Shown here: positions 1-9,832 of the stretch, piece by piece | How positions within the stretch are numbered: position 1 is the first letter of the stretch | Layout of the letters: each line of letters opens with the position of its first letter | Assembly (NCBI GenBank): GCA_037439465.1 | Contig: JBBIVX010000001.1 | Span: forward strand, 62,001 to 126,000 | Source: Parasulfuritortus sp037439465 | Lineage (GTDB): Bacteria > Pseudomonadota > Gammaproteobacteria > Burkholderiales > Thiobacillaceae | Direction: 5' to 3' | Length of the DNA: 64,000 nucleotides | The notes under the pieces: model-generated | Seen by the model: the letters and a program-made list of their open reading frames with translations, nothing else | Databases searched by the model: none | Told to the model about the DNA's origin: nothing | Position numbers and translations under genes: made by a program

Positions 1-479
1 TGGTCGGTGACCAGCACTGCCATGCCCAGGCGCCGGGCCGCCTCGATACCGGCGTGAGCGGCGATGCCGTTGTCCACGGTGAGGAGTAGGTCGGGATGCT
101 GCAGCGCCGCCAGCTGCGCTATCGCCGGGGTGAGGCCATAGCCGTCGGCGAAGCGGTTGGGGACCAGGTAGTCAACGCTTGCCCCCAGCGCCGCGAGGCC
201 TGTCATGCCCACGGCGCAGGCGGTGGCGCCATCGGCGTCGTAGTCGGCGACGATCATGATCTTTTCGTGCCGGGCGATGGCATCGGCCAGACGGCAGGCG
301 GCGGCTTCGGCATTGCGCAGGCTCTGGTAGGGCAGCAAGGCATCGAGGGCGGTTTTCAGCCCGTCTTGCGCACCGATGCCGCGCGCCGCATAAAGTCGAG
401 CCAGCAGGGGGGGGAGACCAGCCTGCTGCAAGCGCGCGGCGACGGCGGCGGACCAGGGGCGGGTATGGATGTTCAGCAT
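1..479 (-). CDS. recJ: Single-stranded-DNA-specific exonuclease RecJ (5' part, truncated by window edge)
   Basis: Encodes the N-terminal ~159 residues of a DHH-family 5'-3' single-strand DNA exonuclease used in recombination and mismatch repair. The reading frame starts with ATG at 479 (MLNIHTRPW) and runs off the left edge. Visible signatures are the metal-binding DYDADGATA motif near residue 80, the VPNRFADGYGL stretch and TVDNGI, ending at VTDH, where the DHH motif would continue. These are typical of RecJ in order and spacing. It is divergent from the HTH-ferredoxin gene with only 59 bp between the two start codons, so promoters overlap. No good Shine-Dalgarno precedes the start. Assignment is from recognised motifs; the C-terminal OB-fold part cannot be seen. 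Confidence 0.9.
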   Translation of the reverse strand, partial: MLNIHTRPWSAAVAARLQQAGLPPLLARLYAARGIGAQDGLKTALDALLPYQSLRNAEAAACRLADAIARHEKIMIVADYDADGATACAVGMTGLAALGASVDYLVPNRFADGYGLTPAIAQLAALQHPDLLLTVDNGIAAHAGIEAARRLGMAVLVTD

Positions 480-538
480 TTCACTATATTACCGGCCGCT
501 GTTTGGTTTGCGCTGCCGGCGAGGCTATTATCCGCTTC

Positions 539-1990
539 ATGAGTCACTACTTGCCTCTTTCCCGCGTGGCGCGGCTGGTGGGGGTCTCCCGCACGACGCT
601 GCAGGCGATGATCCGCGACGGCCGTCTCACCACCTTCGACGGCCAGGTGGAGCTGGAGGAGCTGCTGCGCGTCTTTCCCGACGTGAAATGGCAGGATGAC
701 GGCGAATACGCGCGCGTCGAGGAGATCAAGCGCACGGCCTTCGGCAAGCGCATCATGGAACGGGTCCTGCCGGACAAGGAGGTGCTGGCCGAGCGGTTGT
801 TCGAGTTGGGCAAGGAATTCGCCTCGGCCAAGTCGCTGCTGTTGCATTATGACCAGGTGTTCACCTGGCTGAATGAAAAGATGGCGGCCGTGGCCGAATC
901 CGACCCGGCCGCCGCCGACGCCCTGATGTCCATCGGTATCTGGCTGCAGCAGGAGCTTGCCGAAGCCCCCAAGGAGGCCGAGCGCGGCAAGGCGCTGCTG
1001 GCCGAGGAGAACGTGATGCGCATCATGTCCGCGCGCGTGGTCGTTATGCCCAGTGGCCTGGAATTCTTCGTCGAGGGTAACGACACCATCCTCGAGGCCG
1101 CCCTGCGCGCCGGCATCTCCCTCAAATACGGTTGCAGCAATGGCAATTGCGGCGATTGCAAGGTGCGGCTCGTCTCCGGCCAGGTGAAGAAGGTGCACCC
1201 CCACGATTACGTCCTCAAGGAGGCGGACAAGGCCAACGGCGCTATCCTGATGTGCTCCTACACCGCCGTCACCGATGTGGTGATCGAGGCCGGCGTCGCC
1301 GGCGCCGAGGACATCCCGGCCCAGACCATCGCCACCCGCGTCAAGTCCATCACGCCCATCGACGACCGCCTCATCTCGCTCCACCTGACCACGCCGCGCA
1401 GCCAGCGGCTGCGTTTCCTCGCCGGTCAGTCGGTCACTCTCGGCGCCGGCGGGCTCGGCGGCGAATATTACATCGCCAGTTGTCCCTGCGAGGACCGCCA
1501 CATCGAGGTGCACGTGCGCCGCGACAACCGGCCTTTCGCCCGCATGGTGTTCGAGGACCTGCGCAAGGAGGCGCCGATCACCATCGACGGTCCGCATGGC
1601 AACTTCGTCATCCGGATGGAGTCGCGCCGGCCGATACTGTTCGTGGCCTGGGATGACGGTTTCGCCCCTATCAAGAGCCTGATCCAGCACGCCATGTCGC
1701 TGGAGATGGCGGAGGCCATGCACCTGTGCTGGGTGGCGGACAAGCTGCCACGCTACCTCGAGAATCTGTGCCGCTCCTGGACCGATGCCCTGGATAATTT
1801 CCTGTACACCCCGCTTACCGCCGGCGACGACCCGGACGCTCTGGTCACCGCCGTTCTCGCGGTACACCCCGATCTGGCCCGCTGGGACATCTACGCCGCC
1901 GGCCCCGCGGTCTTTCTCGACCGCCTTGAAGCCGCTGCCTTGCGGCGCGGCCTGTCGCCGCGCGGCTGGCATGGCGAAGTCGTTCTCTGA
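539..1990 (+). CDS. HTH / 2Fe-2S ferredoxin / reductase-like fusion protein
   Basis: A 483-residue protein with three parts. Residues 1-55 look like a small helix-turn-helix (LSRVARLVGVSRTTLQAMI), followed by a helical linker to about 155. Residues ~163-250 are a plant-type 2Fe-2S ferredoxin domain with Cys199, Cys204, Cys207 and Cys239. Residues ~260-483 resemble a ferredoxin-NADP reductase module. The flavin motif RxYS is replaced by EYYIAS at 309-314 and the nucleotide motif GGTGFAP by WDDGFAP at 371-377, so cofactor binding may be weak or lost. The start at 539 is chosen because MSHYLPLSRV begins the HTH; a GAGG lies 14 nt upstream and a TATTAT -10-like box at 526-531 would give an almost leaderless message. 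The ParA-like gene follows after 7 bp. Known relatives are annotated only as 2Fe-2S proteins; a redox-sensing role is my inference. Confidence 0.8.
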   Translation: MSHYLPLSRVARLVGVSRTTLQAMIRDGRLTTFDGQVELEELLRVFPDVKWQDDGEYARVEEIKRTAFGKRIMERVLPDKEVLAERLFELGKEFASAKSLLLHYDQVFTWLNEKMAAVAESDPAAADALMSIGIWLQQELAEAPKEAERGKALLAEENVMRIMSARVVVMPSGLEFFVEGNDTILEAALRAGISLKYGCSNGNCGDCKVRLVSGQVKKVHPHDYVLKEADKANGAILMCSYTAVTDVVIEAGVAGAEDIPAQTIATRVKSITPIDDRLISLHLTTPRSQRLRFLAGQSVTLGAGGLGGEYYIASCPCEDRHIEVHVRRDNRPFARMVFEDLRKEAPITIDGPHGNFVIRMESRRPILFVAWDDGFAPIKSLIQHAMSLEMAEAMHLCWVADKLPRYLENLCRSWTDALDNFLYTPLTAGDDPDALVTAVLAVHPDLARWDIYAAGPAVFLDRLEAAALRRGLSPRGWHGEVVL

Positions 1991-1997
1991 TACCGGC

Positions 1998-2708
1998 ATG
2001 GGCGATAGCTCCTACAGCGAACGCTTTTTCGCCAAGACCGTCAGCGCCCGTGTCATCGCCGTCGTCAACCAGAAGGGTGGCGCCGGCAAGAGCAGCCTCG
2101 CCATGCTGCTGGCCGGCGCCCTGGCGGACGCGGGGGCGCGCGTGCTGGTTGCCGATGCCGACCCGCAAAACACCGCGGTAAGCTGGGCCGCCGCCGGTGC
2201 CGGCTTTCCCGCCGCGGTGGAAGACCTGTCCGGCGAGGAGGGAAAACTGCACAAGCGTTTGCGCAAGCGCCTCGCGGATTACCACTACATCGTCATCGAC
2301 ACTCCCCCGCACGCCGCCGCCCCGATCACCGGCAGCGCCCTCCGCCTGGCCCATCTCGCCCTGGTGCCGGTGATCCCTTCGCCGCCCGACCTGTGGGCCA
2401 GCCTGCGCAGCCGCGACGCCATCGAGCAGGCCCGCGCCAGAAACCCCGGCATCCAGGCCCGGCTGGTGGTCAACCAGGCCCAGCCCAACACTGTCCTGGC
2501 GCGCGAGGTTCTTGCCCTCTTGCCCGACTTCGGCATTCCCCTTCTGGCGGCGCAACTCAAGCAGCGTACCGCCTACCGCCAGTGCGCCGCCCTGGGGGCC
2601 TCCATCGCCGCACTGGGCAGCCGCGCCGCCATCGCCAGCCTGGAGGTGGACGCCCTGCGCCGGGAAGTCCTGGGCCTTCTGGGCATCAAGCGGGGCGCGG
2701 CCTTTTGA
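1998..2708 (+). CDS. ParA/MinD-family ATPase (orphan, no ParB)
   Basis: A 236-residue deviant Walker ATPase. After a 17-residue N-terminal extension comes VIAVVNQKGGAGKSS, with the signature lysine at 26 and the P-loop lysine at 31; Ala29 replaces the usual Val and Ser32 the usual Thr. ADADPQNT (switch/A') and YIVIDTPP (Walker B) follow. These proteins dimerise on ATP and position cargo on DNA or membranes. No ParB gene or parS-like repeats are nearby, so ordinary plasmid or chromosome partition is unlikely. It begins 7 bp after the HTH-ferredoxin gene, which suggests co-transcription and a functional link; the partner and cargo cannot be told from sequence. The start ATG at 1998 is the first after the preceding stop. 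Confidence 0.8.
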   Translation: MGDSSYSERFFAKTVSARVIAVVNQKGGAGKSSLAMLLAGALADAGARVLVADADPQNTAVSWAAAGAGFPAAVEDLSGEEGKLHKRLRKRLADYHYIVIDTPPHAAAPITGSALRLAHLALVPVIPSPPDLWASLRSRDAIEQARARNPGIQARLVVNQAQPNTVLAREVLALLPDFGIPLLAAQLKQRTAYRQCAALGASIAALGSRAAIASLEVDALRREVLGLLGIKRGAAF

Positions 2709-2726
2709 GCCCAGATTGTCCATTGG

Positions 2727-2966
2727 CAGGCTGTTGAAAATCGCAGGCACGCCATCGCCCATGAAGCGGGCGCTCCCGGTTGGCGCGAAAGCTGGAGGGG
2801 TTCCACACGGCTTGGCCCAGGTCCGGCCGCCAAACCGGCAATATGGCAGGGTGCCGTCGATGCGGCTGGCCCACGGCCGTTCGGAGCGCAGGGTTTTCCG
2901 GAATTCGATCCTCCGGCGCGCGGTGACCGCACAGGCTGGCTGGGGCAGGGCGAATTCAACAGCCTG
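2727..2966. repeat. MITE-like element with 12-bp terminal inverted repeats
   Basis: CAGGCTGTTGAA at 2727-2738 is perfectly inverted as TTCAACAGCCTG at 2955-2966, bounding 240 bp that hold no convincing gene. The termini resemble ends of IS-derived miniature elements that I know from proteobacterial genomes. No target-site duplication is obvious. It sits between the ParA gene and the palindromic terminator. Whether it is repeated elsewhere in the genome cannot be seen here. Confidence 0.5.
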
Positions 2967-2987
2967 TTAAAGCCATGTTAAAGCCAT
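2966..2987. repeat. 11-bp tandem direct repeat
   Basis: Two perfect head-to-tail copies of GTTAAAGCCAT (2966-2976 and 2977-2987). They abut the right inverted repeat of the MITE-like element and precede the terminator palindrome. Possible slippage product or part of the insertion scar. Confidence 0.6.
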
Positions 2988-2989
2988 AA

Positions 2990-3025
2990 ATGACAAGAGC
3001 CCGGCCATGGCCGGGCTCTTGTCAT
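2990..3025. terminator. Perfect 36-nt palindrome, likely bidirectional terminator
   Basis: The 18-bp arms 2990-3007 and 3008-3025 are exact reverse complements (core GCCCGGCCATGGCCGGGC). It lies between the ParA gene (+, ends 2708) and the convergent IPTL-CTERM gene (-, ends 3063). No long T-run follows on either strand, so termination is inferred from the strong stem and the convergent position. Confidence 0.6.
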
Positions 3026-3062
3026 GAAGCGGTTGAGGTTGTGTTATCGGCGGGTGCTGTCG

Positions 3063-3854
3063 CTATGCCAAGGGAGTCTCACGCCGACGGTTGCGCAGCG
3101 CGTAGAGCCCCCACAATGCAGCGGCCAGGGAGGTGCCGGCCAAACCATACTCGGAAAGTGTGGGTATGGGCGACGCCGCCGCCCCGCCCGTGGCAACAAA
3201 GCCGCACAAGTTGCGCAGGAAGTTCTGGCTGTCCTGGCTGGCGGTATCTTCCATGAAATTCACATCGAATACTGTGGCGAGGGAGCCCGCGGGCGCATTC
3301 CCCAGGGTGCCTGTAGCCCAGGCCACCGCGGTACCGTCGGTGCCCGCATTGGTGGCGAAGAGACCGGTGCCGCTGGACGTGACCCCGCCGGGATTATTGT
3401 AGGTAATTGTGGACACGGCATTCGGCGCGTTGAACGGGGGATTGACCGTTTGGGTACTGTTGGGTGACACGAAGGTGAGCGAACCGCCGCCTGCCGCCGT
3501 GACGAACGCAAAAATGGAGTTGTTGCGCGTCATGAAACCGGAGTTTTCGCCCATCACGAACATCCGCCTGCCCGACTGCAGATAGGCAAGGTAGGCCGCT
3601 TGATCGGCGGCATCCAAGGGGGAGGCATTGGAGAAACGCAGATCCCATATCTGGTCATAAGGCGCCAGGCTTGCCGGCCGGGTGTCGCTGACGGTAAAGG
3701 TGTTGCCGGCGGCGCACTGAGTTTGCAGATTGGAGGTGATGCTCGCCGTCGTGCTGGGTTCGCTCGTCGTGCTGGAACCATTGACGATCAAAATATTGCC
3801 GGCGAAGACCGCGCCGCTGGCGGCTGATAACAGCGAAGCCGCAATGGCGCCCAA
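3063..3854 (-). CDS. IPTL-CTERM sorting domain protein, probably interrupted by an amber codon at position 3
   Basis: The readable frame from TTG 3854 gives 263 residues: a hydrophobic signal segment ending AVFAG, an exported domain with two cysteines, and a C-terminal anchor SPIPTLSEYGLAG, a hydrophobic helix and RNRRR. That tail matches the IPTL-CTERM type recognised by exosortase-like sorting systems. TTG has no Shine-Dalgarno. In the same frame 21 nt upstream, ATG-ATG (3875-3870) sits 6 nt after a perfect GGAGGG (3882-3887), but the third codon is TAG (3869-3867). Restoring that codon would give MM-x-STKTLGAIAASLL, a textbook signal peptide with basic n-region. So the gene looks like a recent nonsense mutant, or one with a minimal upstream ORF. 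The exported domain's role is unknown. Confidence 0.75.
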   Translation of the reverse strand: MGAIAASLLSAASGAVFAGNILIVNGSSTTSEPSTTASITSNLQTQCAAGNTFTVSDTRPASLAPYDQIWDLRFSNASPLDAADQAAYLAYLQSGRRMFVMGENSGFMTRNNSIFAFVTAAGGGSLTFVSPNSTQTVNPPFNAPNAVSTITYNNPGGVTSSGTGLFATNAGTDGTAVAWATGTLGNAPAGSLATVFDVNFMEDTASQDSQNFLRNLCGFVATGGAAASPIPTLSEYGLAGTSLAAALWGLYALRNRRRETPLA

Positions 3855-3969
3855 GGTTTTTGTTGACTACATCATTTGCTACCCTCCATGCAGATTAAAT
3901 GGGAAAGACGGGTTATTCTTATTTCCGGTATTACGCGTGGAAACACCTACGAATACCGCAACAGTTTTA

Positions 3970-3995
3970 TTTATAGGCGTATTTACGCTTGTCAA
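3970..3995 (-). promoter_or_regulatory. Weak candidate promoter for the IPTL-CTERM gene
   Basis: On the minus strand TTGACA (3995-3990) is followed after 14 bp by TATAAA (3975-3970). The hexamers are good but the spacing is short for sigma-70. The surrounding 3888-4000 stretch is the most AT-rich near this gene, which fits a promoter. Confidence 0.35.
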
Positions 3996-4002
3996 GCTAT
4001 TT

Positions 4003-5037
4003 CTACCGTCTGTCCTGCTGGCCGCCTCTACAGACTTCCGCACACTCGGCGATGAGCGCCGGGCCGCGGTAGACCAGGCCGCTGTAGAGCTGCACCAGGC
4101 CGGCTCCGGCCGTGAGTTTGTCGCGGGCGTCCTGGCCGCTGAGTATCCCGCCCACGCCGATGAGGGGAATTTCCCCGGCCAGGTGCCTGTCGAGGGTGGC
4201 CAGCACCCGGTCAGAGGCCCATTTGAGCGGTGCCCCGGACAGGCCGCCGGCCTCGTTGCCATAGGGCAATGACTCGACATTGGGGCGGGCGAGGGTGGTG
4301 TTGGTGGCGATGACGGCGTCGACCCGGTGTTGGCGGAACAACGCCGCCATTTCGGCAAGCGCCTGGTCGCCCAGATCGGGTGCGATCTTGACGGCGAACG
4401 GCGTGTACTTGCCGTGCCGGTCGGCCAGCCGGGCCTGCTCCGCCTTGAGGACGGCAAGCAAAGAATCGAGCTCGCGGTTGCCTTGCAGGGTGCGCAGGCC
4501 CTTGGTGTTGGGCGAGGAGATGTTGACCGTCACGTAGCTGGCGCGTGGGTAGACCTTGCGTAAACAGATCAGGTAGTCGTCCTCCGCCCTGTCGAGCGGC
4601 GTGTCGAAGTTTTTGCCGATGTTGATGCCGAGCACACCGCTGAAGCCGGCCCGCGCCACGTTTTCGAGCAGGGCATCGACACCGTCGTTGTTGAAGCCCA
4701 TGCGGTTGATGATGGCCCTGGCCTCCGGCAGACGGAACATCCGCGGCTTGGGGTTGCCCGGCTGCGGCCGGGGCGTGACCGTGCCGACCTCGATGAAGCC
4801 GAAGCCCATGGCCGCCCAGGCGTCGAGACATTCGCCGTTCTTGTCGAGGCCGGCGGCGAGGCCGACTGGATTGGGGAAGGTCAGGCCCATGACCTGGCGC
4901 GGGTCATCCGCCACGGCCGGTAGCAGGGCTTTGATGAGCCGCGGCGGCAGGGCGCGCAGGCCGGCCAGGGTAAGGGTGTGCGCGGTCTCCGGGTCGAGAT
5001 CGAACAGCAAGGGGCGCAGCAGGGAGTAGAAGTCCAT
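4003..5037 (-). CDS. pyrD: Dihydroorotate dehydrogenase (quinone), class 2
   Basis: A 344-residue flavoenzyme oxidising dihydroorotate to orotate in pyrimidine synthesis, passing electrons to quinone at the membrane. It starts MDFYSLLRPLLFDLDPETAH, the amphipathic N-terminal helix pair that marks class 2 enzymes. FMN and active-site signatures follow: GLAAGLDKNGE near 60-70, GFIEVGTVTPRPQPGNPKPR, INRMGFNNDG, and NISSPNTKGLR holding the catalytic serine. VNISSPNT and GGILSGQDA are in the usual places, and length is normal. It is divergent from ygiQ. The other pyrimidine gene in the window, pyrF, lies in a separate operon. Confidence 0.96.
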   Translation of the reverse strand: MDFYSLLRPLLFDLDPETAHTLTLAGLRALPPRLIKALLPAVADDPRQVMGLTFPNPVGLAAGLDKNGECLDAWAAMGFGFIEVGTVTPRPQPGNPKPRMFRLPEARAIINRMGFNNDGVDALLENVARAGFSGVLGINIGKNFDTPLDRAEDDYLICLRKVYPRASYVTVNISSPNTKGLRTLQGNRELDSLLAVLKAEQARLADRHGKYTPFAVKIAPDLGDQALAEMAALFRQHRVDAVIATNTTLARPNVESLPYGNEAGGLSGAPLKWASDRVLATLDRHLAGEIPLIGVGGILSGQDARDKLTAGAGLVQLYSGLVYRGPALIAECAEVCRGGQQDRR

Positions 5038-5113
5038 GGTTTTAGTTTTAGTATGGGCGGAGTGCTGTCATTTTATCGGGTATCCTCCCCCTCCCGATTC
5101 GTCTTTTTGTACC

Positions 5114-7162
<2,049 letters not shown>

Positions 7163-7190
7163 GCGCGTTATCGGAATGAGAGGGGGTGAC

Positions 7191-7535
7191 ATGCGCTGCC
7201 GTCGATACCTGGCCGTGATCGGCCTGACGTTTTCCTGCACGACCCTGGCCGCCGGCCCTGGGCATGTCATCCAGACGGGCGAGGGGCTGCACCGCATGTG
7301 TCTCGGCGCCGACAAGCTGAAGGCCCTGTCGATGATGTGCCACAGCTACCTCAACGGCTACCTCGACGCGGCCCTGTATCTGGGCAAGGGTGGCCGTTTC
7401 TGCCTGGGCGCCGGCGACAAGGAACGTCTGCCGGTCGTCATCATCACCTGGCTCAACGCCCACCCGGATGCCATGAAAAAATCCGCGCCGGAAGCGCTCG
7501 GCAAGATGTTGAGCGAGAACTACCCCTGTCATTAG
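7191..7535 (+). CDS. Small secreted protein resembling Rap1a/Tai immunity family
   Basis: 114 residues starting MRCRRYLAVIGLTF, a signal peptide probably cleaved after LAAG. The mature part contains GEGLHRMCLGADKLKALSMMCHSYLNGYLDAA and a C-terminal ENYPC, with four cysteines that could make two disulfides, as in periplasmic Rap1a/Tai-type proteins. The start at 7191 is preferred over 7176 because AGGGGGTG lies just upstream. No T6SS effector gene is adjacent; its neighbours are ygiQ and pgm, so an immunity role is not supported by context and a housekeeping periplasmic role is equally possible. Confidence 0.6.
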   Translation: MRCRRYLAVIGLTFSCTTLAAGPGHVIQTGEGLHRMCLGADKLKALSMMCHSYLNGYLDAALYLGKGGRFCLGAGDKERLPVVIITWLNAHPDAMKKSAPEALGKMLSENYPCH

Positions 7536-7587
7536 AATTGGCCGGGTTCGGGCCGCGTTTACGTATCGTTTGCCATGGGAGCCCATC

Positions 7588-9225
7588 ATGCCTCACCCAC
7601 TCGCCGGCCAACCCGCCCCCGCCGCTGTCCTGACCGATATCCCCGCCCTGCTGGCCGCTTACCGCGATAGGCCCGATCCCAACGACCCGGCGCAGCGGGT
7701 GGCCTTCGGCACCAGCGGCCACCGCGGCAGCGCCAGCAGGCGCAGTTTCAACGAGGCCCACATCCTGGCGATCAGCCAGGCGGTGAGCGAATACCGCGCC
7801 GCGCAGGGCATCGCCGGTCCGTTGTTTCTGGGCATGGACACCCACGCCCTGTCGGCGCCGGCGCAGTGCACTTGCCTGACGGTGCTTGCGGCCAACGGCG
7901 TCGAGGTGCGGATGCAGGCGGACGGCGGCTTCACTCCGACGCCGGTGATCTCCCGCGCCATCCTGGCCTGGAATGCCGTGGCCGGCCGGCCGCGCGCCGA
8001 CGGCATCGTCATCACGCCGTCGCACAACCCGCCGGGCGACGGCGGCATCAAGTACAACCCGCCGCATGGCGGCCCGGCCGATACCGACGTCACCGGCTGG
8101 ATCGAACAGCGCGCCAACGACCTGCTGGCGGTTGGCAACGCCGGGGTGCGGCGGTGGCCCTATGACCAGGCGCTGGCGGCGCCGACCACGCAGGCGTTGG
8201 ACCTGATGACGCCTTATATCGACGACCTCGACACGGTTATCGACATGGCCGCCATCCGCGCCGCCGGTCTGAAGATCGGCGTCGATCCCATGGGCGGCGC
8301 GGCGGTGGCCTACTGGCAACCCATCGCCAGGCGCTACGGCCTGGATTTGACGGTGGTCAACCCCAAGGTCGATCCAGCCTTCGCCTTCATGACCCTGGAC
8401 CACGACGGCAAGATCCGCATGGATTGTTCCAGCCCCTATGCCATGGCCAGCCTGGTAGCGCTGAAGAATGATTACGACATCGCCTGGGGCAATGACGCCG
8501 ACGTCGATCGGCACGGTATCGTCACGCCTTCGCTGGGATTGATGAATCCCAATCATTTCCTCGCTGTCGCCATCCACTATTTGCTGACGCATCGCCCGCA
8601 GTGGGCAGAAGCCGCGGCGGTGGGCAAGACCCTGGTCAGTTCCGCCCTGATCGATCGGGTGGTGGCCGGCCTGGGACGACGTCTGATAGAAGTGCCGGTA
8701 GGTTTCAAATGGTTTTCCGCCGGTCTCGCCAGTGGAATGTTTTGCTTCGGTGGCGAGGAGAGCGCCGGCGCTTCCTTTCTGCGCCGCGACGGCACGGTCT
8801 GGACCACCGACAAGGACGGCATCATCCTGGCGCTCTTGGCCGCCGAGATCACGGCCGTCACCGGCGAGGACCCAGGCCGCTACTACCAGCGGCTGGCGGC
8901 ACAGTATGGCGCGCCTTTTTACACCCGTATCGACACCGCCGTGAGCAAGGCGGAAAAGGCCGCCTTTCAACGGCTGACGCCGGCGCGGGTGACCGCCACC
9001 ACCTTGGCGGGCGATGCGATCACCGCCAAACTGACCCGCGCGCCGGGCAACGATGCGCCCATCGGCGGCCTCAAGGTGACCTCGGCCAATGGCTGGTTCG
9101 CCGCCCGGCCGTCCGGCACCGAGGATATCTACAAGATCTATGCCGAAAGCTTCGTCAGCGCCGAGCATTTACAGCGCCTCGTCGCCGAGGCCAGGGCGAT
9201 AGTGGCGGCCGCCCTGGTGGATTGA
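7588..9225 (+). CDS. pgm: Phosphoglucomutase (alpha-D-glucose specific)
   Basis: 545 residues, colinear with E. coli Pgm (546). It interconverts glucose-1-phosphate and glucose-6-phosphate for glycogen and sugar-nucleotide synthesis. The active-site phosphoserine is in GIVITPSHNPPGDGGIKYNPP near residue 148; FGTSGHRGSASRRSFNE near 35, metal-binding GNDADVDRHGI, substrate loop GGEESAGASFLRRDG, and phosphate-binding ARPSGTEDIYKIY near the C-terminus are all intact. ATG 7588 is chosen over 7570 because GGGAG precedes it and MPHPLAGQPA matches the family start. The UDP-glucose dehydrogenase gene at 23119 lies downstream in the same pathway. Confidence 0.96.
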   Translation: MPHPLAGQPAPAAVLTDIPALLAAYRDRPDPNDPAQRVAFGTSGHRGSASRRSFNEAHILAISQAVSEYRAAQGIAGPLFLGMDTHALSAPAQCTCLTVLAANGVEVRMQADGGFTPTPVISRAILAWNAVAGRPRADGIVITPSHNPPGDGGIKYNPPHGGPADTDVTGWIEQRANDLLAVGNAGVRRWPYDQALAAPTTQALDLMTPYIDDLDTVIDMAAIRAAGLKIGVDPMGGAAVAYWQPIARRYGLDLTVVNPKVDPAFAFMTLDHDGKIRMDCSSPYAMASLVALKNDYDIAWGNDADVDRHGIVTPSLGLMNPNHFLAVAIHYLLTHRPQWAEAAAVGKTLVSSALIDRVVAGLGRRLIEVPVGFKWFSAGLASGMFCFGGEESAGASFLRRDGTVWTTDKDGIILALLAAEITAVTGEDPGRYYQRLAAQYGAPFYTRIDTAVSKAEKAAFQRLTPARVTATTLAGDAITAKLTRAPGNDAPIGGLKVTSANGWFAARPSGTEDIYKIYAESFVSAEHLQRLVAEARAIVAAALVD

Positions 9226-9243
9226 GCCTGGATCGATGGCGGA

Positions 9244-9729
9244 TCAGTTCGAGGTATTCGGCAGGATGCGGCGGGCGCCCTGGTAGCGCCTGGCCCAGTA
9301 GCTCTCGGTCATGTCGGAGACAGTGACCTGTTTGCTGCGACGGCTGCTGGCGTGCACGAACTTGCCGTCGCCGGCATAGATGCCGACGTGTGAGAAGGGG
9401 CGCTTGAGCGTGTTGAAGAAGACCAGGTCGCCGGGCTTGACGTCCTCCTTGGCGACGGCGGTGCCGGTTTTGCTGATTTCTTTGGCGTTGTGCGGCAGAT
9501 CGACGCTGGCGGACTCCCGGTAGACGTGGCGGACGAAACCGCTGCAATCGACGCCCTTGGCCGGGTCGCTGCCCCCCATCTTGTAAGGGCTGCCGATCAG
9601 CCCCAAGGCGTAAAGAAGGGGTTCGGCCTGCTTCCTGGCGCCTGCCATCACCTCGCCCTCGTCTGCCGGCGCATGGGCGGGAAAGGCCAGGACGGCGGCC
9701 AGGGTGGCGATCAGCAAGGCACGGTGCAT
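9244..9729 (-). CDS. NlpC/P60 family cell-wall endopeptidase, secreted
   Basis: 161 residues. MHRALLIATLAAVLAFPAHA is a signal peptide; the rest is a single NlpC/P60 domain with catalytic Cys in GVDCSGFVRHVY, His in FSHVGIY and the third polar residue His in KFVHAS. Such enzymes cut the D-Glu-diaminopimelate bond in peptidoglycan. There are no SH3 or LysM domains, so targeting is unexplained. ATG 9729 with AAGGAG about ten bases upstream is preferred to the longer frame, which would bury the signal peptide. It converges on pgm with 18 bp between, and no terminator is visible. Confidence 0.88.
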   Translation of the reverse strand: MHRALLIATLAAVLAFPAHAPADEGEVMAGARKQAEPLLYALGLIGSPYKMGGSDPAKGVDCSGFVRHVYRESASVDLPHNAKEISKTGTAVAKEDVKPGDLVFFNTLKRPFSHVGIYAGDGKFVHASSRRSKQVTVSDMTESYWARRYQGARRILPNTSN

Positions 9730-9832
9730 CTGTCGGCGGACTCCTTGGAAACGGCCCGATTTAGCCATTCCCCGACGGACTTGTCTAGTATGAAAGCGTA
9801 AGCTGCACCCTGGAATAACGATGGAGGGCATC

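Noticed and set aside
473..1999. Long minus-strand frame opposite the HTH-ferredoxin gene
   Set aside because: It is a shadow of GC-rich coding on the plus strand; it has no family motifs and the plus-strand protein is clearly recognised.
1998..2708. Plasmid or chromosome partition locus
   Set aside because: No ParB gene and no parS-like repeats; the ParA is orphan and the neighbour is a ferredoxin fusion.
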